A stretch of DNA of 64,000 bases from Planobispora rosea (GTDB taxonomy: Bacteria > Actinomycetota > Actinomycetes > Streptosporangiales > Streptosporangiaceae). The notes below the pieces were generated by a model. The model searched no databases. It saw only the letters and a program-made list of their open reading frames with translations, and was not told where the DNA came from. The position numbers and the translations under genes are program-made. Where the stretch lies: the NCBI RefSeq assembly GCF_014648175.1, contig NZ_BMQP01000017.1:62001-126000 (forward strand), given 5' to 3'. Positions within the stretch are counted from its first letter, which is position 1; every line of letters starts with the position of its first letter. Positions 15,820-24,975 of this stretch are shown one piece after another.

Positions 15820-17043
15820 ATGCATTCCGTCGGGAGCAGGTACGCGCGCGCCGCGATGGTGGCGGGACTGGTGTGCGCGCTGACCGTGGGGACGGCGATC
15901 CCCGGCGGCGCCGTACCGGGCGAGCCGGGTCCCTCCGCCGACGAGGTCACCAGGGCCAGGGCCGAGGCGCGGGAGCGCGACGCCCGGCTCGGTACGGCCA
16001 CCGCCCGCCTCGCCGAGGCGCAGGCCGAGCTGGAGGAACTGACCGTCCACGCGGAGAAGCTGGTCGAGGCCTACAACGGAGAGCTGGTCAAGGCCGCCCA
16101 CGCCGGGGAGCTCAGCCGGCTGGCGGGCGAGCGGGCGCTGGCGGCCGGAAGGCAGGTGGAGGAGGCCCGCAAGGCGGTGGTCGCCACCGCCGTCCAGAGC
16201 TACGGCGCGATGGATCCGGCGATGGAGCTGATCACCAGGCTCGGGAGCGGGATGGACCCGACCCGCCTGCGGGGGGCCGGGATCCTGGCCCACCTGAGCC
16301 AGGGCCAGGCGGAGACCCTGAAACGGTTGCGCGGCGCCGAGGAGGTGGCCGTCATCTTCCAGGAGCAGGCGCAGGCCGCCTACGCCGCGCAGCGGGCGGC
16401 GGCCGGGCGCATGGCCGTGGCCAAGGCGGCGGCGGAACAGGCGGTGGCCCGGCAGGTCGCCGAGACCCGGCGGTTGAAGGCGGTCCAGGCGGTGCTGGAA
16501 CACCAGGCGGACGCCGCGCGCGGCACGGCCGAGCGTCTGGCCAGGGAGCGGAGGGCGGCGCTGGAGCGGGCGCGGCTCGCTCGCCTGCGGGAGACGTGGG
16601 GAAGGCGGGGGAGCGCATGGAACCCGGTCGCCGCCGGGCTGGTCCCCCGCTGGGCGTTCAGCCCGGAGACCTCCTCGGGCCCGGGTGACGTCGCCGTCGA
16701 CTGGGCGCTCACGCAGCTCGGCAAGCCGTACGTCTGGGCCGCGGACGGGCCGGACAGCTACGACTGCTCGGGGTTGACCATGCGGGCCTGGGAACGGGCC
16801 GGCGTCCGGCTGGACCACTGGACCGGCACCCAGTGGACCTCCGGCCCGCGGGTGCCGCTCGGCCGGCTCAGCCGTGGCGACCTGCTGTTCTTCGGACGGA
16901 TCACCCAGAATCCCGGCGACATCCACCACGTGGGGATGTACGTCGGCCGGGGCTTGATGATCCACGCCCCGCAGACCGGGGACGTCGTCCGGATCGCACC
17001 GATCTGGCGCGGAGACCTCGTCGGCGCGATCCGGCCCGCCTGA
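15820..17043 (+). CDS. NlpC/P60 peptidoglycan endopeptidase with coiled-coil N-domain
   Basis: A 407-residue exported cell-wall hydrolase. A signal peptide ends near residue 32 (GGAVPGEP). Residues ~38-260 are an Ala/Glu/Arg-rich coiled coil, as in RipA-like enzymes where it blocks the active site. The C-terminal NlpC/P60 domain (~285-407) has the nucleophile in YDCSGL, the base in HHVGMYVG and the third polar residue in IHAPQTGD. It should cut D-Glu to diamino-acid bonds in stem peptides. The ATG at 15820 has AAGGGGATGA just upstream. Unlike its paralogue at 42445-43503, it shows no riboswitch. Confidence 0.92.
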   Translation: MHSVGSRYARAAMVAGLVCALTVGTAIPGGAVPGEPGPSADEVTRARAEARERDARLGTATARLAEAQAELEELTVHAEKLVEAYNGELVKAAHAGELSRLAGERALAAGRQVEEARKAVVATAVQSYGAMDPAMELITRLGSGMDPTRLRGAGILAHLSQGQAETLKRLRGAEEVAVIFQEQAQAAYAAQRAAAGRMAVAKAAAEQAVARQVAETRRLKAVQAVLEHQADAARGTAERLARERRAALERARLARLRETWGRRGSAWNPVAAGLVPRWAFSPETSSGPGDVAVDWALTQLGKPYVWAADGPDSYDCSGLTMRAWERAGVRLDHWTGTQWTSGPRVPLGRLSRGDLLFFGRITQNPGDIHHVGMYVGRGLMIHAPQTGDVVRIAPIWRGDLVGAIRPA

Positions 17044-17046
17044 GGA

Positions 17047-17544
17047 TCAGTGCCCCTCGTGCCCCTGCTCCTGCGCCCGCTTGATGGAGCGCGCGATCTC
17101 CTCCTCGGCGTCCACCCGGCCGACCCAGTTGGCGCCCTCGACCGACTTGCCGGGCTCCAGGTCCTTGTAGACCTCGAAGAAGTGCTGGATCTCCAGGCGG
17201 TCGAACTCCGGAACGTGGTGGATGTCGCGGATGTGCTCCATCCGGGGGTCGTTGGCGGGGACGCACAGGACCTTGTCGTCGCCGCCCTTCTCGTCGGTCA
17301 TGCGGAACATGCCGACCGCGCGGCACTTGATCAGGCAGCCGGGGAAGGTCGGCTCCTGCAACAGGACCAGGGCGTCGAGGGGGTCGCCGTCCTCGCCCAG
17401 GGTGTCCTCGATGAAGCCGTAGTCAGCGGGGTACTGAGTGGAGGTGAACAGCATCCGGTCGAGCCTGATGCGCCCGGTCTCGTGGTCCACCTCGTACTTG
17501 TTCCGCTGTCCCTTGGGAATCTCAACGAGAACGTCGAACTCCAC
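17047..17544 (-). CDS. ppa: Inorganic pyrophosphatase
   Basis: A 165-residue family I soluble pyrophosphatase. It starts EFDVLVEIPKGQRNKYE. The metal-site signature DGDPLDALVL is near residue 55, and family positions YPADYGFI and DEKGGDDK follow. It hydrolyses PPi to drive biosynthesis. The GTG at 17544 has GGAGGAACC in front; an in-frame TTG six codons earlier would put the ribosome site inside the gene. It ends 3 bases from the stop of the convergent NlpC/P60 gene and is divergent from dacB. Confidence 0.97.
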   Translation of the reverse strand: MEFDVLVEIPKGQRNKYEVDHETGRIRLDRMLFTSTQYPADYGFIEDTLGEDGDPLDALVLLQEPTFPGCLIKCRAVGMFRMTDEKGGDDKVLCVPANDPRMEHIRDIHHVPEFDRLEIQHFFEVYKDLEPGKSVEGANWVGRVDAEEEIARSIKRAQEQGHEGH

Positions 17545-17609
17545 CGCGGTTCCTCCGCTCAAGCCCCCGGGAACTCCCGGCCGGGCGTTAATGTCTCGTA
17601 GGCGTTGTT

Positions 17610-17629
17610 ATCCGGGTGATTACCCGGAT
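17610..17629. promoter_or_regulatory. Inverted repeat between ppa and dacB
   Basis: A perfect 8-bp inverted repeat, ATCCGGGT-GATT-ACCCGGAT, lies in the divergent ppa/dacB region, 18 bases before the dacB start. It may be an operator or the foot of a leader hairpin. Confidence 0.4.
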
Positions 17630-17647
17630 CGATGAGAGGTCGGCGAC

Positions 17648-19030
17648 ATGATGCGGCGCGATCGGTGGGTGGCCTTGGCCACTCTCGTCATGCTGCAACT
17701 GTTCGTCGTCGCGGCCGGTGTGCACCTGCTCGCCAGCGATGAGCTGGTCGAGAAGAAACCCGTGCCGGTCGCTTCGCCCGAGCCGCCGCCCGTCCCGGTC
17801 ATCACCGCGGGTCCGGTGCTGGCCGCGGGTGGGAACGGACCTCTCCCCACCAAGGGTACTTTGACCGCAAGGCTCGCCGAGGCGCTGGGTGACCCGGCGC
17901 TGGGGGACAGCGTCGGCGCGGCGGTCGTCGACGCCGAGACCGGCACGTCGCTGTTCGCCAGTGAGGCCGGCACGGGAATCACCCCCGCCTCCACCACCAA
18001 GATCGTCACGGCCGTCGCGGCCCTGGCGTCCCTGGGGCCGGACGCCCGGCTGAGCACCCGCGTGGTCCGCGGCCCCTCGCCGAACTCGATCATCCTGGTC
18101 GGGGGCGGCGACCCGACGCTGACGGCCAACCGGATCGATCCCTCCGTCTATCCCCGCCCGGCCTCGCTGGCGACTCTGGCCATGCGCACGGCCAAGGCGC
18201 TCAAGGCCGCCGGGACGACGAGGGTGAGCGTGTCCTACGACGACGGTCTCTACACGGGACCGCGCACCGCCGCCAGCTGGAAGCCCGGATACGTGCCCGA
18301 GGGCAGCGTCGCCCCGGTGACGGCGCTCATGACCGACTCGGGCAAGGTCGCCCCCGGCAGCCGCCAGCGGGTCTCCGACCCCTCCAGGAGCGCGGGCGCG
18401 GCGTTCATCTCCCAGTTGAAGAAGTACGGCATCAAGGTCGCGAACAGGACCGCCCGGCGGACCGGGGCCGCCGCGAACGCCGAAGAGATCGCCCGGGTCG
18501 AGTCCGCACCCGTCTACGCCCTGGTGGAGCGGGCGCTGACGCTCAGCGACAACGACCTGTCGGAGGCGCTGGCCCGGCACATCGCCCTCAAGGAGGGGCA
18601 GGCCGCGTCCTTCGACGGCGGCGCGGCGGCCGTCCGTACGGTCCTGACCCGGCTGAGGGCGGCCGACGGCATCACGGTCTTCGACGGCAGCGGCCTGTCA
18701 CCGAAGAACCGCATCACCCCCCTCGCCCTGGCGCGGCTGGTCGCGGTGGCCTCCTCGCCCGCCAACCCGAATCTGCACCCGGCCATCAGCGGCATGCCCG
18801 TCGCCGGGTTCACCGGCACCCTGGGGTACAGGTTCGGCAAGAGCGACTCCGCCTACGGCCTGGTCCGCGCGAAGACGGGCACGCTCGACGGGGTCAGCAC
18901 CCTGGCCGGGGTGACCACCACGAAGGACGGCAGGCTGGTGGCGTTCGCCTTCATGGCCGACGACGTCCCGCCGGGCTGGGGCAAGGCCGAGGCCGCGCTC
19001 GACCGGCTCGCCGCGGCCGTGGCGGGCTGA
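17648..19030 (+). CDS. dacB: D-alanyl-D-alanine carboxypeptidase/endopeptidase (PBP4, S13)
   Basis: A 460-residue penicillin-binding protein of peptidase family S13. The three active-site motifs are visible: STTK at ~115, SDN at ~300 and KTG at ~409. An N-terminal hydrophobic segment (residues ~8-28) exports or anchors it, followed by a Pro/Val-rich linker. It trims or cleaves D-Ala cross-links in peptidoglycan. The ATG at 17648 follows GAGAGGTCGG. It opens the conserved run dacB, zinc protease, tilS, hpt, ftsH. Confidence 0.95.
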   Translation: MMRRDRWVALATLVMLQLFVVAAGVHLLASDELVEKKPVPVASPEPPPVPVITAGPVLAAGGNGPLPTKGTLTARLAEALGDPALGDSVGAAVVDAETGTSLFASEAGTGITPASTTKIVTAVAALASLGPDARLSTRVVRGPSPNSIILVGGGDPTLTANRIDPSVYPRPASLATLAMRTAKALKAAGTTRVSVSYDDGLYTGPRTAASWKPGYVPEGSVAPVTALMTDSGKVAPGSRQRVSDPSRSAGAAFISQLKKYGIKVANRTARRTGAAANAEEIARVESAPVYALVERALTLSDNDLSEALARHIALKEGQAASFDGGAAAVRTVLTRLRAADGITVFDGSGLSPKNRITPLALARLVAVASSPANPNLHPAISGMPVAGFTGTLGYRFGKSDSAYGLVRAKTGTLDGVSTLAGVTTTKDGRLVAFAFMADDVPPGWGKAEAALDRLAAAVAG

Positions 19031-19146
19031 CCCTCCCCGGCCCTCATGGGCTACGGGGCTCCCACGCGTAAGTGAAGCGCTCTCGCGGGAGTGGAGGACT
19101 CTCGCGGGTAATCCGGGTAATTCACGCGATGAGGGTGGAGAGCACG

Positions 19147-19152
19147 TACGGT
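19147..19152 (+). promoter_or_regulatory. -10 box TACGGT, leaderless start of the metalloprotease gene
   Basis: TACGGT stands 7 bases before the ATG at 19160, the spacing expected when transcription begins at the start codon. Upstream lie two copies of CTCTCGCGGG at 19080 and 19099, spaced 19 bases, as a possible operator. Confidence 0.4.
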
Positions 19153-19159
19153 GGACGGT

Positions 19160-20254
19160 ATGCAGGTGATCGACTGGGATCTGGCCGTAGCGACCGGGAC
19201 GCGCCTGGTGCGCCCCGGACCGCAAGTGAGCCGAGAGGAGGCCCGGCACGCAGTCGCCGAGCTGAGGCGGCTTTCCCGTGAAGCCGAGGGCCACGTCCTC
19301 GAATTCACCCGGATCGACACTGAGAGCGCGCCGCAGCCCGCCACGATCGTCGACCGGCCCGGCTGGATCAAGGCCAACGTCGAGGGGTTCCGGGTGGTGC
19401 TGGAGCCGCTGACGGAGCGGATGGCGGCCCGCAAGGACCAGGCTCCGGCGATCGTGAGCGCCGTGGGGTCCCGCATCACCGGTGTCGAGGTCGGGGCGGT
19501 CCTCGCCTTCCTCGCCTCCCGTGTGCTGGGGCAGTACGAGCTGTTCCTCCCGCCGGACCCCTCCGGGGCGGCGCCGGTCGGCCGCCTCACGCTGGTCGCG
19601 CCCAACATCGTCCACGCCGAGCGCGAGCTGGGCGTCGACCCGCGTGACTTCCGCCTCTGGGTCTGCCTGCACGAGGAGACCCACCGGGTGCAGTTCACCG
19701 GCGTCCCCTGGCTGCGGGAGTACGTCCGGTCGCAGATGACCGAGTTCCTCCTCGCCGCGGACCTGGACCTGCCCACCCTGCTCGACCGGCTCCGCTCCGC
19801 CGCCGACGCGGTGGCCGACGTCGTCCGGGGCGGTGAGGGCAGCCTGATCGACGCGATCCAGACGCCCGAGCAGAAGGAGATCCTCAACCGCCTCACCGCG
19901 GTGATGACCCTGGTCGAGGGGCACGGCGACTACGTGATGGACGCCGTCGGCCCCGCCGCGGTCCCCTCGGTCGCCGACATCCGCGCGAAGTTCCAGCACC
20001 GCCGCGAGGGGGGCTCCCGCATCGACCGGACGATGCGCAGGCTGCTCGGCATCGACCTCAAGATGAAGCAGTACGCCGAGGGCTCCGCCTTCGTCCGCAC
20101 CGTCGTCGACCGCGTCGGCATCGACGGGTTCAACCGGGTCTGGACGTCCCCCGACACCCTCCCGACCCAGGAGGAGATCGCCCGGCCGGACCTGTGGATC
20201 GCCCGCGTCGACGGCGCCCCCGCCCTCCCCGAGGCCGACGGCACCACCGGCTGA
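19160..20254 (+). CDS. Zinc-dependent metalloprotease (F420-biosynthesis-associated family)
   Basis: A 364-residue protein of the actinobacterial zincin-like family found between dacB and tilS. The zinc motif is HEETH at residue ~171, within LWVCLHEETHRVQFTG; a downstream VEGHGDYVMD gives the likely third ligand region. The family is sometimes labelled coenzyme F420 biosynthesis-associated, but its substrate is not established. The ATG at 19160 is favoured because of the TACGGT box 7 bases upstream. A GTG at 19151 lies inside that box. tilS follows after 25 bases. Confidence 0.85.
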   Translation: MQVIDWDLAVATGTRLVRPGPQVSREEARHAVAELRRLSREAEGHVLEFTRIDTESAPQPATIVDRPGWIKANVEGFRVVLEPLTERMAARKDQAPAIVSAVGSRITGVEVGAVLAFLASRVLGQYELFLPPDPSGAAPVGRLTLVAPNIVHAERELGVDPRDFRLWVCLHEETHRVQFTGVPWLREYVRSQMTEFLLAADLDLPTLLDRLRSAADAVADVVRGGEGSLIDAIQTPEQKEILNRLTAVMTLVEGHGDYVMDAVGPAAVPSVADIRAKFQHRREGGSRIDRTMRRLLGIDLKMKQYAEGSAFVRTVVDRVGIDGFNRVWTSPDTLPTQEEIARPDLWIARVDGAPALPEADGTTG

Positions 20255-20279
20255 CCCCGAAGACCCCCGGCGACCAACC

Positions 20280-21362
20280 ATGGGTCCTCATCCCGCCGTG
20301 GCCGACGTCCGCCGTGCCGTACGGCTCGCGCTGGCCGACCTGGAACCCGGAGACCTCGTGCTGGCGGCCTGCAGCGGCGGCGCCGACTCCCTGGCGCTGG
20401 CCGCCGCCCTGGGGTTCGTCGCGCCCAGGGCCGGGCTCCGCGCCGGGTTGCTGACCGTCGACCACGGGCTCCAGGAGGGATCGGAGCGGCAGGCCGCCGA
20501 GGTGGTGCGGCTCCCGCTGGGCCTCGACCCGGCCGAGGTGCTCACCGTCGAGGTGGGCACCGCCGGGGGACCGGAGAACGCCGCCCGGCAGGCCCGGTAC
20601 GCCGCGCTGGCGGAGGCGGCGGACCGGCTCGGGGCGGTGGCCGTCCTGCTCGGGCACACCAGGGACGACCAGGCCGAGACCGTGCTGATGCGGCTCTCCC
20701 GGGGGAGCGGGACGCGCTCGCTCGCCGGGATGCCGGCGCGGACCGGCGTCTACCGCCGGCCGCTGCTGGAGCTGGGACGCGCCACGACGGTCGCGGCCTG
20801 CGCGGCGCTCGGGCTCGTGCCGTGGGAGGACCCGCACAACCTCGACCCCCGCTACACCCGGGTGCGGGTCAGGGAACGGCTGCTCCCGGCCCTGGAGGAG
20901 GAGCTGGGCCCGGGGGTCGCCGAGGCGCTCGCCCGTACCGCGAGCCTGTGCCGGGACGACGCCGACGCCCTGGACGCCTGGGCCGACGCCGTCTACGCCC
21001 GGGCGGCGGTCACCGCCGGTGGGGATTGCGCTCTCAGCGATATTCCGGGTGATGTCCCCATCATTCCGGGTGCTGTCCCAAGCGACGTCCCGGGCGGTGC
21101 TCCGGGCGACGGGCCGACGGTGACGCTGGCCGTACCCGAGCTGGAGACGCTGCCCCCCGCGGTGCGGCGGCGGGTGCTGCGGCGCGCGGCCATCACCGCG
21201 GGAGCGCCGCCGGGCACGCTCTCGGCCGCGCACATCCTCCAGGTGGACCGCCTGATCACCGGCTGGCGGGGACAGCGGCGTGTGGAAGTGGCGGGAGGGG
21301 TTGGAGCGCTCCGCCGGTATGGCACCCTGATATTCGCCGCGACGCGGACAGCAGCCCCATAA
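20280..21362 (+). CDS. tilS: tRNA(Ile)-lysidine synthase
   Basis: An N-type ATP pyrophosphatase of 360 residues. The PP-loop CSGGADS is at 31-37, followed by TVDHGL, ENAARQARY and LGHTRDDQAETVLMR. It adds lysine to C34 of the CAU-anticodon tRNA-Ile so that it reads AUA. A low-complexity insert, about residues 253-281, is rich in repeated PGD/PGA and is built from degenerate DNA repeats between 21039 and 21120. It separates the catalytic domain from the C-terminal part. The ATG lacks a strong ribosome site and is probably coupled to the upstream gene. Confidence 0.94.
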   Translation: MGPHPAVADVRRAVRLALADLEPGDLVLAACSGGADSLALAAALGFVAPRAGLRAGLLTVDHGLQEGSERQAAEVVRLPLGLDPAEVLTVEVGTAGGPENAARQARYAALAEAADRLGAVAVLLGHTRDDQAETVLMRLSRGSGTRSLAGMPARTGVYRRPLLELGRATTVAACAALGLVPWEDPHNLDPRYTRVRVRERLLPALEEELGPGVAEALARTASLCRDDADALDAWADAVYARAAVTAGGDCALSDIPGDVPIIPGAVPSDVPGGAPGDGPTVTLAVPELETLPPAVRRRVLRRAAITAGAPPGTLSAAHILQVDRLITGWRGQRRVEVAGGVGALRRYGTLIFAATRTAAP

Positions 21363-21389
21363 CCAGCAGCCCCAGTAAGGAAACCCCAG

Positions 21390-21947
21390 GTGGACGCAGC
21401 CGACATGGGTAAGGACCTCGAGAAGGTCCTCATCTCGGAGGAAGAGCTCCAGGCGAAGATCAAGGAGCTCGCGGGTCAGATCGACACGGACTACGCGGGC
21501 AAGGAGCTGCTGATCGTCGGCGTGCTCAAGGGCGCGGTCATGGCCATGGCCGACCTCGCCAGGGCGCTGAGCCTGCCGGTCCAGATGGACTGGATGGCCG
21601 TGTCGTCCTACGGCGCGGGCACCAAGTCGTCGGGCGTGGTCCGGGTGCTGAAGGACCTCGACACCGACATCGCGGGCCGGCACGTGCTGGTCGTCGAGGA
21701 CATCATCGACTCCGGCCTCACCCTGTCGTGGCTGATGCAGAACCTGAAGTCGCGCAACCCGGCCTCCGTCGAGATCTGCACCGTGCTGCGCAAGCCGGAA
21801 GCTATCAAGGTCCCGATCGACGTGAAGTATGTCGGTTTCGACATCCCGAACGAGTTCGTGATCGGGTACGGCCTCGACTACGCGGAGCGGTACCGCAACC
21901 TCCCCTTCATCGGGACGCTCGCCCCGCACGTGTACGGCGCGAGCTAG
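21390..21947 (+). CDS. hpt: Hypoxanthine phosphoribosyltransferase
   Basis: A 185-residue purine-salvage enzyme that makes IMP and GMP from hypoxanthine or guanine and PRPP. The PRPP-binding signature VLVVEDIIDSGLT is near residue 100; VGVLKGAV supplies the PPi loop and VGFDIPNEFVIGYG the base-binding end. The GTG at 21390 has AAGGAA eight bases upstream; an ATG five codons on is possible. It follows tilS by 27 bases, as in most actinobacteria. Confidence 0.96.
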   Translation: MDAADMGKDLEKVLISEEELQAKIKELAGQIDTDYAGKELLIVGVLKGAVMAMADLARALSLPVQMDWMAVSSYGAGTKSSGVVRVLKDLDTDIAGRHVLVVEDIIDSGLTLSWLMQNLKSRNPASVEICTVLRKPEAIKVPIDVKYVGFDIPNEFVIGYGLDYAERYRNLPFIGTLAPHVYGAS

Positions 21948-22019
21948 ACCGAAAATACGCCCTGGGCGAATTAGGGCCCTTCACGACCGCTCCAGAACAT
22001 CAACATTGGCCACAGCGTC

Positions 22020-22041
22020 AGGGAACAGGGTTCCCTTGACG
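22020..22041 (+). promoter_or_regulatory. Inverted repeat overlapping a -35-like box upstream of ftsH
   Basis: AGGGAAC-AGG-GTTCCCT (22020-22036) is a perfect 7-bp dyad, and its last base begins TTGACG (22036-22041). The 294-base hpt-ftsH gap holds no ORF. A clear -10 is not evident, so this is only a candidate control site for ftsH. Confidence 0.35.
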
Positions 22042-22241
22042 TACGTTGGTTAAGGAAGAGCCGGTGCCGCCCGGGCGGTTACTCTGCGCGGCGCACCGGT
22101 GTACCTTCGGACGCCAAGAGGTGGCTTCGCGCCATCTCTGGGTAGTCAGTTGGAGCGGTTAGGGATGCCGCGGCCTCGGGTCCGCCCGGGGCTTCCAGGC
22201 CTTGGTCAGGAAGGGACGGGCCCGCCGGGGTTCCGCATCGG

Positions 22242-24233
22242 ATGGATCTCAAGCGATTTACACGTGGGCCACTGCTGTGGATCCTGGGTATCGTCGTGCT
22301 GCTCCTGCTCGTCACCACGATGTGGGGCAGTGACGGCAACTTCACGAAGGCCGACACCTCGGTGCTGTTCGAGCAGATCCGCTCGGGGAACGTCAAGAGC
22401 GCCAAGGTCATCGACAAGGAGCAGCGGGCGGAGCTGACGCTCGTCAAGCCGGTGGCCGTCGCGGGCAAGTCGACGGATCGCATCCAGGCCTTCTGGGTCG
22501 AGGGTCAGGGCACCCAGATCATGAAGGAGCTGGACGACCAGAAGAAGGCCGGGAGCGTCAAGGAGGGCTTCACCGCCGACGTCCCGCAGGACAACTTCCT
22601 CCTCGGCCTGCTGGTGAGCTTCCTGCCCATCGTCTTCATCGTGCTGCTCTTCCTGTTCATCATGAACCAGATGCAGGGCGGCGGCTCCCGGGTGATGAAC
22701 TTCGGCAAGTCGAAGGCCAAGCTCATCAGCAAGGACACCCCCAAGACCACCTTCGCCGACGTCGCGGGCGCCGACGAGGCCATCGAGGAGCTCCAGGAGA
22801 TCAAGGAGTTCCTCCAGGCCCCGGCCAAGTTCCAGGCGATCGGTGCGAAGATCCCCAAGGGCGTGCTGCTGTACGGCCCGCCCGGCACCGGTAAGACCCT
22901 GCTCGCCCGGGCCGTCGCCGGTGAGGCCGGCGTGCCGTTCTACTCGATCTCCGGCTCCGACTTCGTCGAGATGTTCGTCGGTGTCGGCGCCTCGCGCGTC
23001 CGCGACCTGTTCGAGCAGGCCAAGGCGAACGCCCCGGCGATCATCTTCATCGACGAGATCGACGCGGTGGGCCGCCACCGCGGCGCCGGTCTCGGCGGTG
23101 GCCACGACGAGCGCGAGCAGACGCTGAACCAGCTCCTCGTCGAGATGGACGGCTTCGACGTCAAGGGCGGCGTGATCCTCATCGCCGCGACCAACCGTCC
23201 CGACATCCTCGACCCGGCGCTGCTGCGCCCGGGCCGCTTCGACCGGCAGGTCACCGTCGACCGTCCCGACCTGGAGGGCCGCAAGGGCATCCTGAAGGTC
23301 CACGGCCGGGGCAAGCCGTTCGCCGAGGGCGTCGACCTGGACATCATCGCCCGCCGGACGCCCGGTTTCACCGGCGCCGACCTGGCCAACGTGATCAACG
23401 AGGCCGCGCTGCTCACCGCGCGCGCCGACCAGAAGCTGATCACGATGGAACTCCTGGAGGAGTCCATCGACCGCGTCATGGCCGGTCCCGAGCGCAAGAC
23501 CCGGGTCATGTCGGACCAGGAGAAGAAGATCATCGCGTACCACGAGGGCGGTCACGCCCTGGTCGCGCACGCGCTGCCCAAGTCCGACCCGGTCCACAAG
23601 ATCACGATCCTGTCCCGCGGACGCGCCCTCGGTTACACGATGACGCTGCCGATGGAGGACAAGTTCCTGGCCACCCGCTCGGAGATGATGGACCAGCTGG
23701 CGATGCTGCTGGGCGGACGCACCGCCGAGGAGCTCGTCTTCCACGAGCCCACCACCGGTGCCTCCAACGACATCGAGAAGGCCACCTCCATCGCGCGCCG
23801 CATGGTCACCGAGTACGGCATGAGCGAGCAGCTCGGCGCCCGCAAGTTCGGCAGCGGTCAGGCGGAGGTCTTCCTCGGCCGGGAGATGGGCCACGAGCGC
23901 GACTACTCCGAGAAGATCGCCTCCACGATCGACGAGGAGGTGCGCCGCCTCATCGAGACCGCGCACGACCAGGCCTGGGAGATCCTCGTCGAGTACCGCG
24001 ACGTGCTCGACAACCTGGTGCTGGAGCTGATGGAGAAGGAGACCCTCTCCCGCGAGCAGGTCCTGCAGATCTTCGCCCCGGTCGTGGTCAAGGAGCACCG
24101 CCCGTCCTACTCCGGTTACGGCAAGCGGCTGCCCTCCAACCGCCCGCCGATCCTCACCCCGAAGGAGCAGGCCGGCAACGGCGCGCTCCCGGCGGGCAGC
24201 CACTCCGACTCCACCGCCGTGGACGGAAACTGA
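22242..24233 (+). CDS. ftsH: ATP-dependent zinc metalloprotease FtsH
   Basis: A 663-residue membrane AAA+ protease. Transmembrane helices are at ~9-28 and ~117-140, with the small extracytoplasmic domain between. The AAA domain has Walker A GPPGTGKT (~212), Walker B IIFIDEIDAVG and the SRH arginines. The zinc motif HEGGH is about residue 434. It degrades misfolded membrane proteins and some regulators. The ATG at 22242 has only a weak ribosome site. folE begins one base after its stop, so the two are coupled. Confidence 0.97.
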   Translation: MDLKRFTRGPLLWILGIVVLLLLVTTMWGSDGNFTKADTSVLFEQIRSGNVKSAKVIDKEQRAELTLVKPVAVAGKSTDRIQAFWVEGQGTQIMKELDDQKKAGSVKEGFTADVPQDNFLLGLLVSFLPIVFIVLLFLFIMNQMQGGGSRVMNFGKSKAKLISKDTPKTTFADVAGADEAIEELQEIKEFLQAPAKFQAIGAKIPKGVLLYGPPGTGKTLLARAVAGEAGVPFYSISGSDFVEMFVGVGASRVRDLFEQAKANAPAIIFIDEIDAVGRHRGAGLGGGHDEREQTLNQLLVEMDGFDVKGGVILIAATNRPDILDPALLRPGRFDRQVTVDRPDLEGRKGILKVHGRGKPFAEGVDLDIIARRTPGFTGADLANVINEAALLTARADQKLITMELLEESIDRVMAGPERKTRVMSDQEKKIIAYHEGGHALVAHALPKSDPVHKITILSRGRALGYTMTLPMEDKFLATRSEMMDQLAMLLGGRTAEELVFHEPTTGASNDIEKATSIARRMVTEYGMSEQLGARKFGSGQAEVFLGREMGHERDYSEKIASTIDEEVRRLIETAHDQAWEILVEYRDVLDNLVLELMEKETLSREQVLQIFAPVVVKEHRPSYSGYGKRLPSNRPPILTPKEQAGNGALPAGSHSDSTAVDGN

Positions 24234-24234
24234 C

Positions 24235-24846
24235 GTGGACCGGGAACCCCTCCAGGACGACGAGATCGGGAGTGAGCCGCTCCAGGTGGACCACGCCCGC
24301 ATCGAGAAGGCCGTCCGGGAGATCTTGATCGCGATCGGGGAGGACCCCGATCGCGACGGCCTCCAGGACACCCCGGCCCGCGTCGCCCGCGCCTACGCCG
24401 AGCAGTTCGCCGGGCTGGGACAGGTCCCGGAGGACGTGCTGACCAAGGTCTTCGACGTCGACCACGACGAGATGATCCTGGTCCGGGACATCGAGGTCTA
24501 CTCGACCTGCGAGCACCACCTGGTCCCCTTCCACGGGCTCGCCCACGTCGGTTACATCCCGAACGACAGGGGCCAGGTGACCGGGCTGTCCAAGCTCGCC
24601 CGCCTGGTCGACGTCTACGCCCGGCGCCCCCAGGTTCAGGAGCGGATGACCTCGCAGATCGCGGACGCGCTCATGCGGGTGCTGGAGCCGCGCGGGGTGA
24701 TCGTGGTGATCGAGTGCGAACACCTGTGCATGACCATGCGCGGTGTCCGCAAGCCCGGCGCCAAGACCACCACCTCGGCGGTCCGCGGAATGTTCCGCGA
24801 CAGCGACAAGACCCGAGCCGAGGCGATGGCCCTCATCCTGCGCTGA
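24235..24846 (+). CDS. folE: GTP cyclohydrolase I
   Basis: A 203-residue enzyme converting GTP to dihydroneopterin triphosphate, the first step of folate synthesis. Zinc and active-site residues lie in YSTCEHHLVPFHG, GLSKLARLVDVYARRPQVQE and VIECEHLCM. The first ~20 residues are a variable acidic extension. The GTG at 24235 follows the ftsH stop by one base, so it depends on translational coupling. The next fol genes form a separate coupled cluster 129 bases on. Confidence 0.97.
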   Translation: MDREPLQDDEIGSEPLQVDHARIEKAVREILIAIGEDPDRDGLQDTPARVARAYAEQFAGLGQVPEDVLTKVFDVDHDEMILVRDIEVYSTCEHHLVPFHGLAHVGYIPNDRGQVTGLSKLARLVDVYARRPQVQERMTSQIADALMRVLEPRGVIVVIECEHLCMTMRGVRKPGAKTTTSAVRGMFRDSDKTRAEAMALILR

Positions 24847-24963
24847 AGACCGCGTCTCCGCGCTGAGGACCGCCCCGAGCGGTTTCCCGCGCCGGGCCGC
24901 CGGTGGATCCGATCCGTTACCGGCGGGCGCCACCCGCCCGCCGGTTCGCCCTTTACGAGCGCC

Positions 24964-24969
24964 TAGGCT
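24964..24969 (+). promoter_or_regulatory. -10 box TAGGCT, leaderless start of folP
   Basis: TAGGCT lies 6 bases before the folP ATG, and no Shine-Dalgarno sequence is present. This is the geometry of a leaderless transcript. The folP-to-DUF3180 cluster would start here. Confidence 0.45.
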
Positions 24970-24975
24970 TGATAT

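Noticed and set aside
22206..24371. Long open frame antisense to ftsH
   Set aside because: High-GC shadow: the codon positions of ftsH keep the opposite frame open, the translation is Leu/Gly/Asp/Arg-biased, and no ribosome site or domain is seen. The same holds for long antisense frames over clpC, lysS and nadB-nadC.
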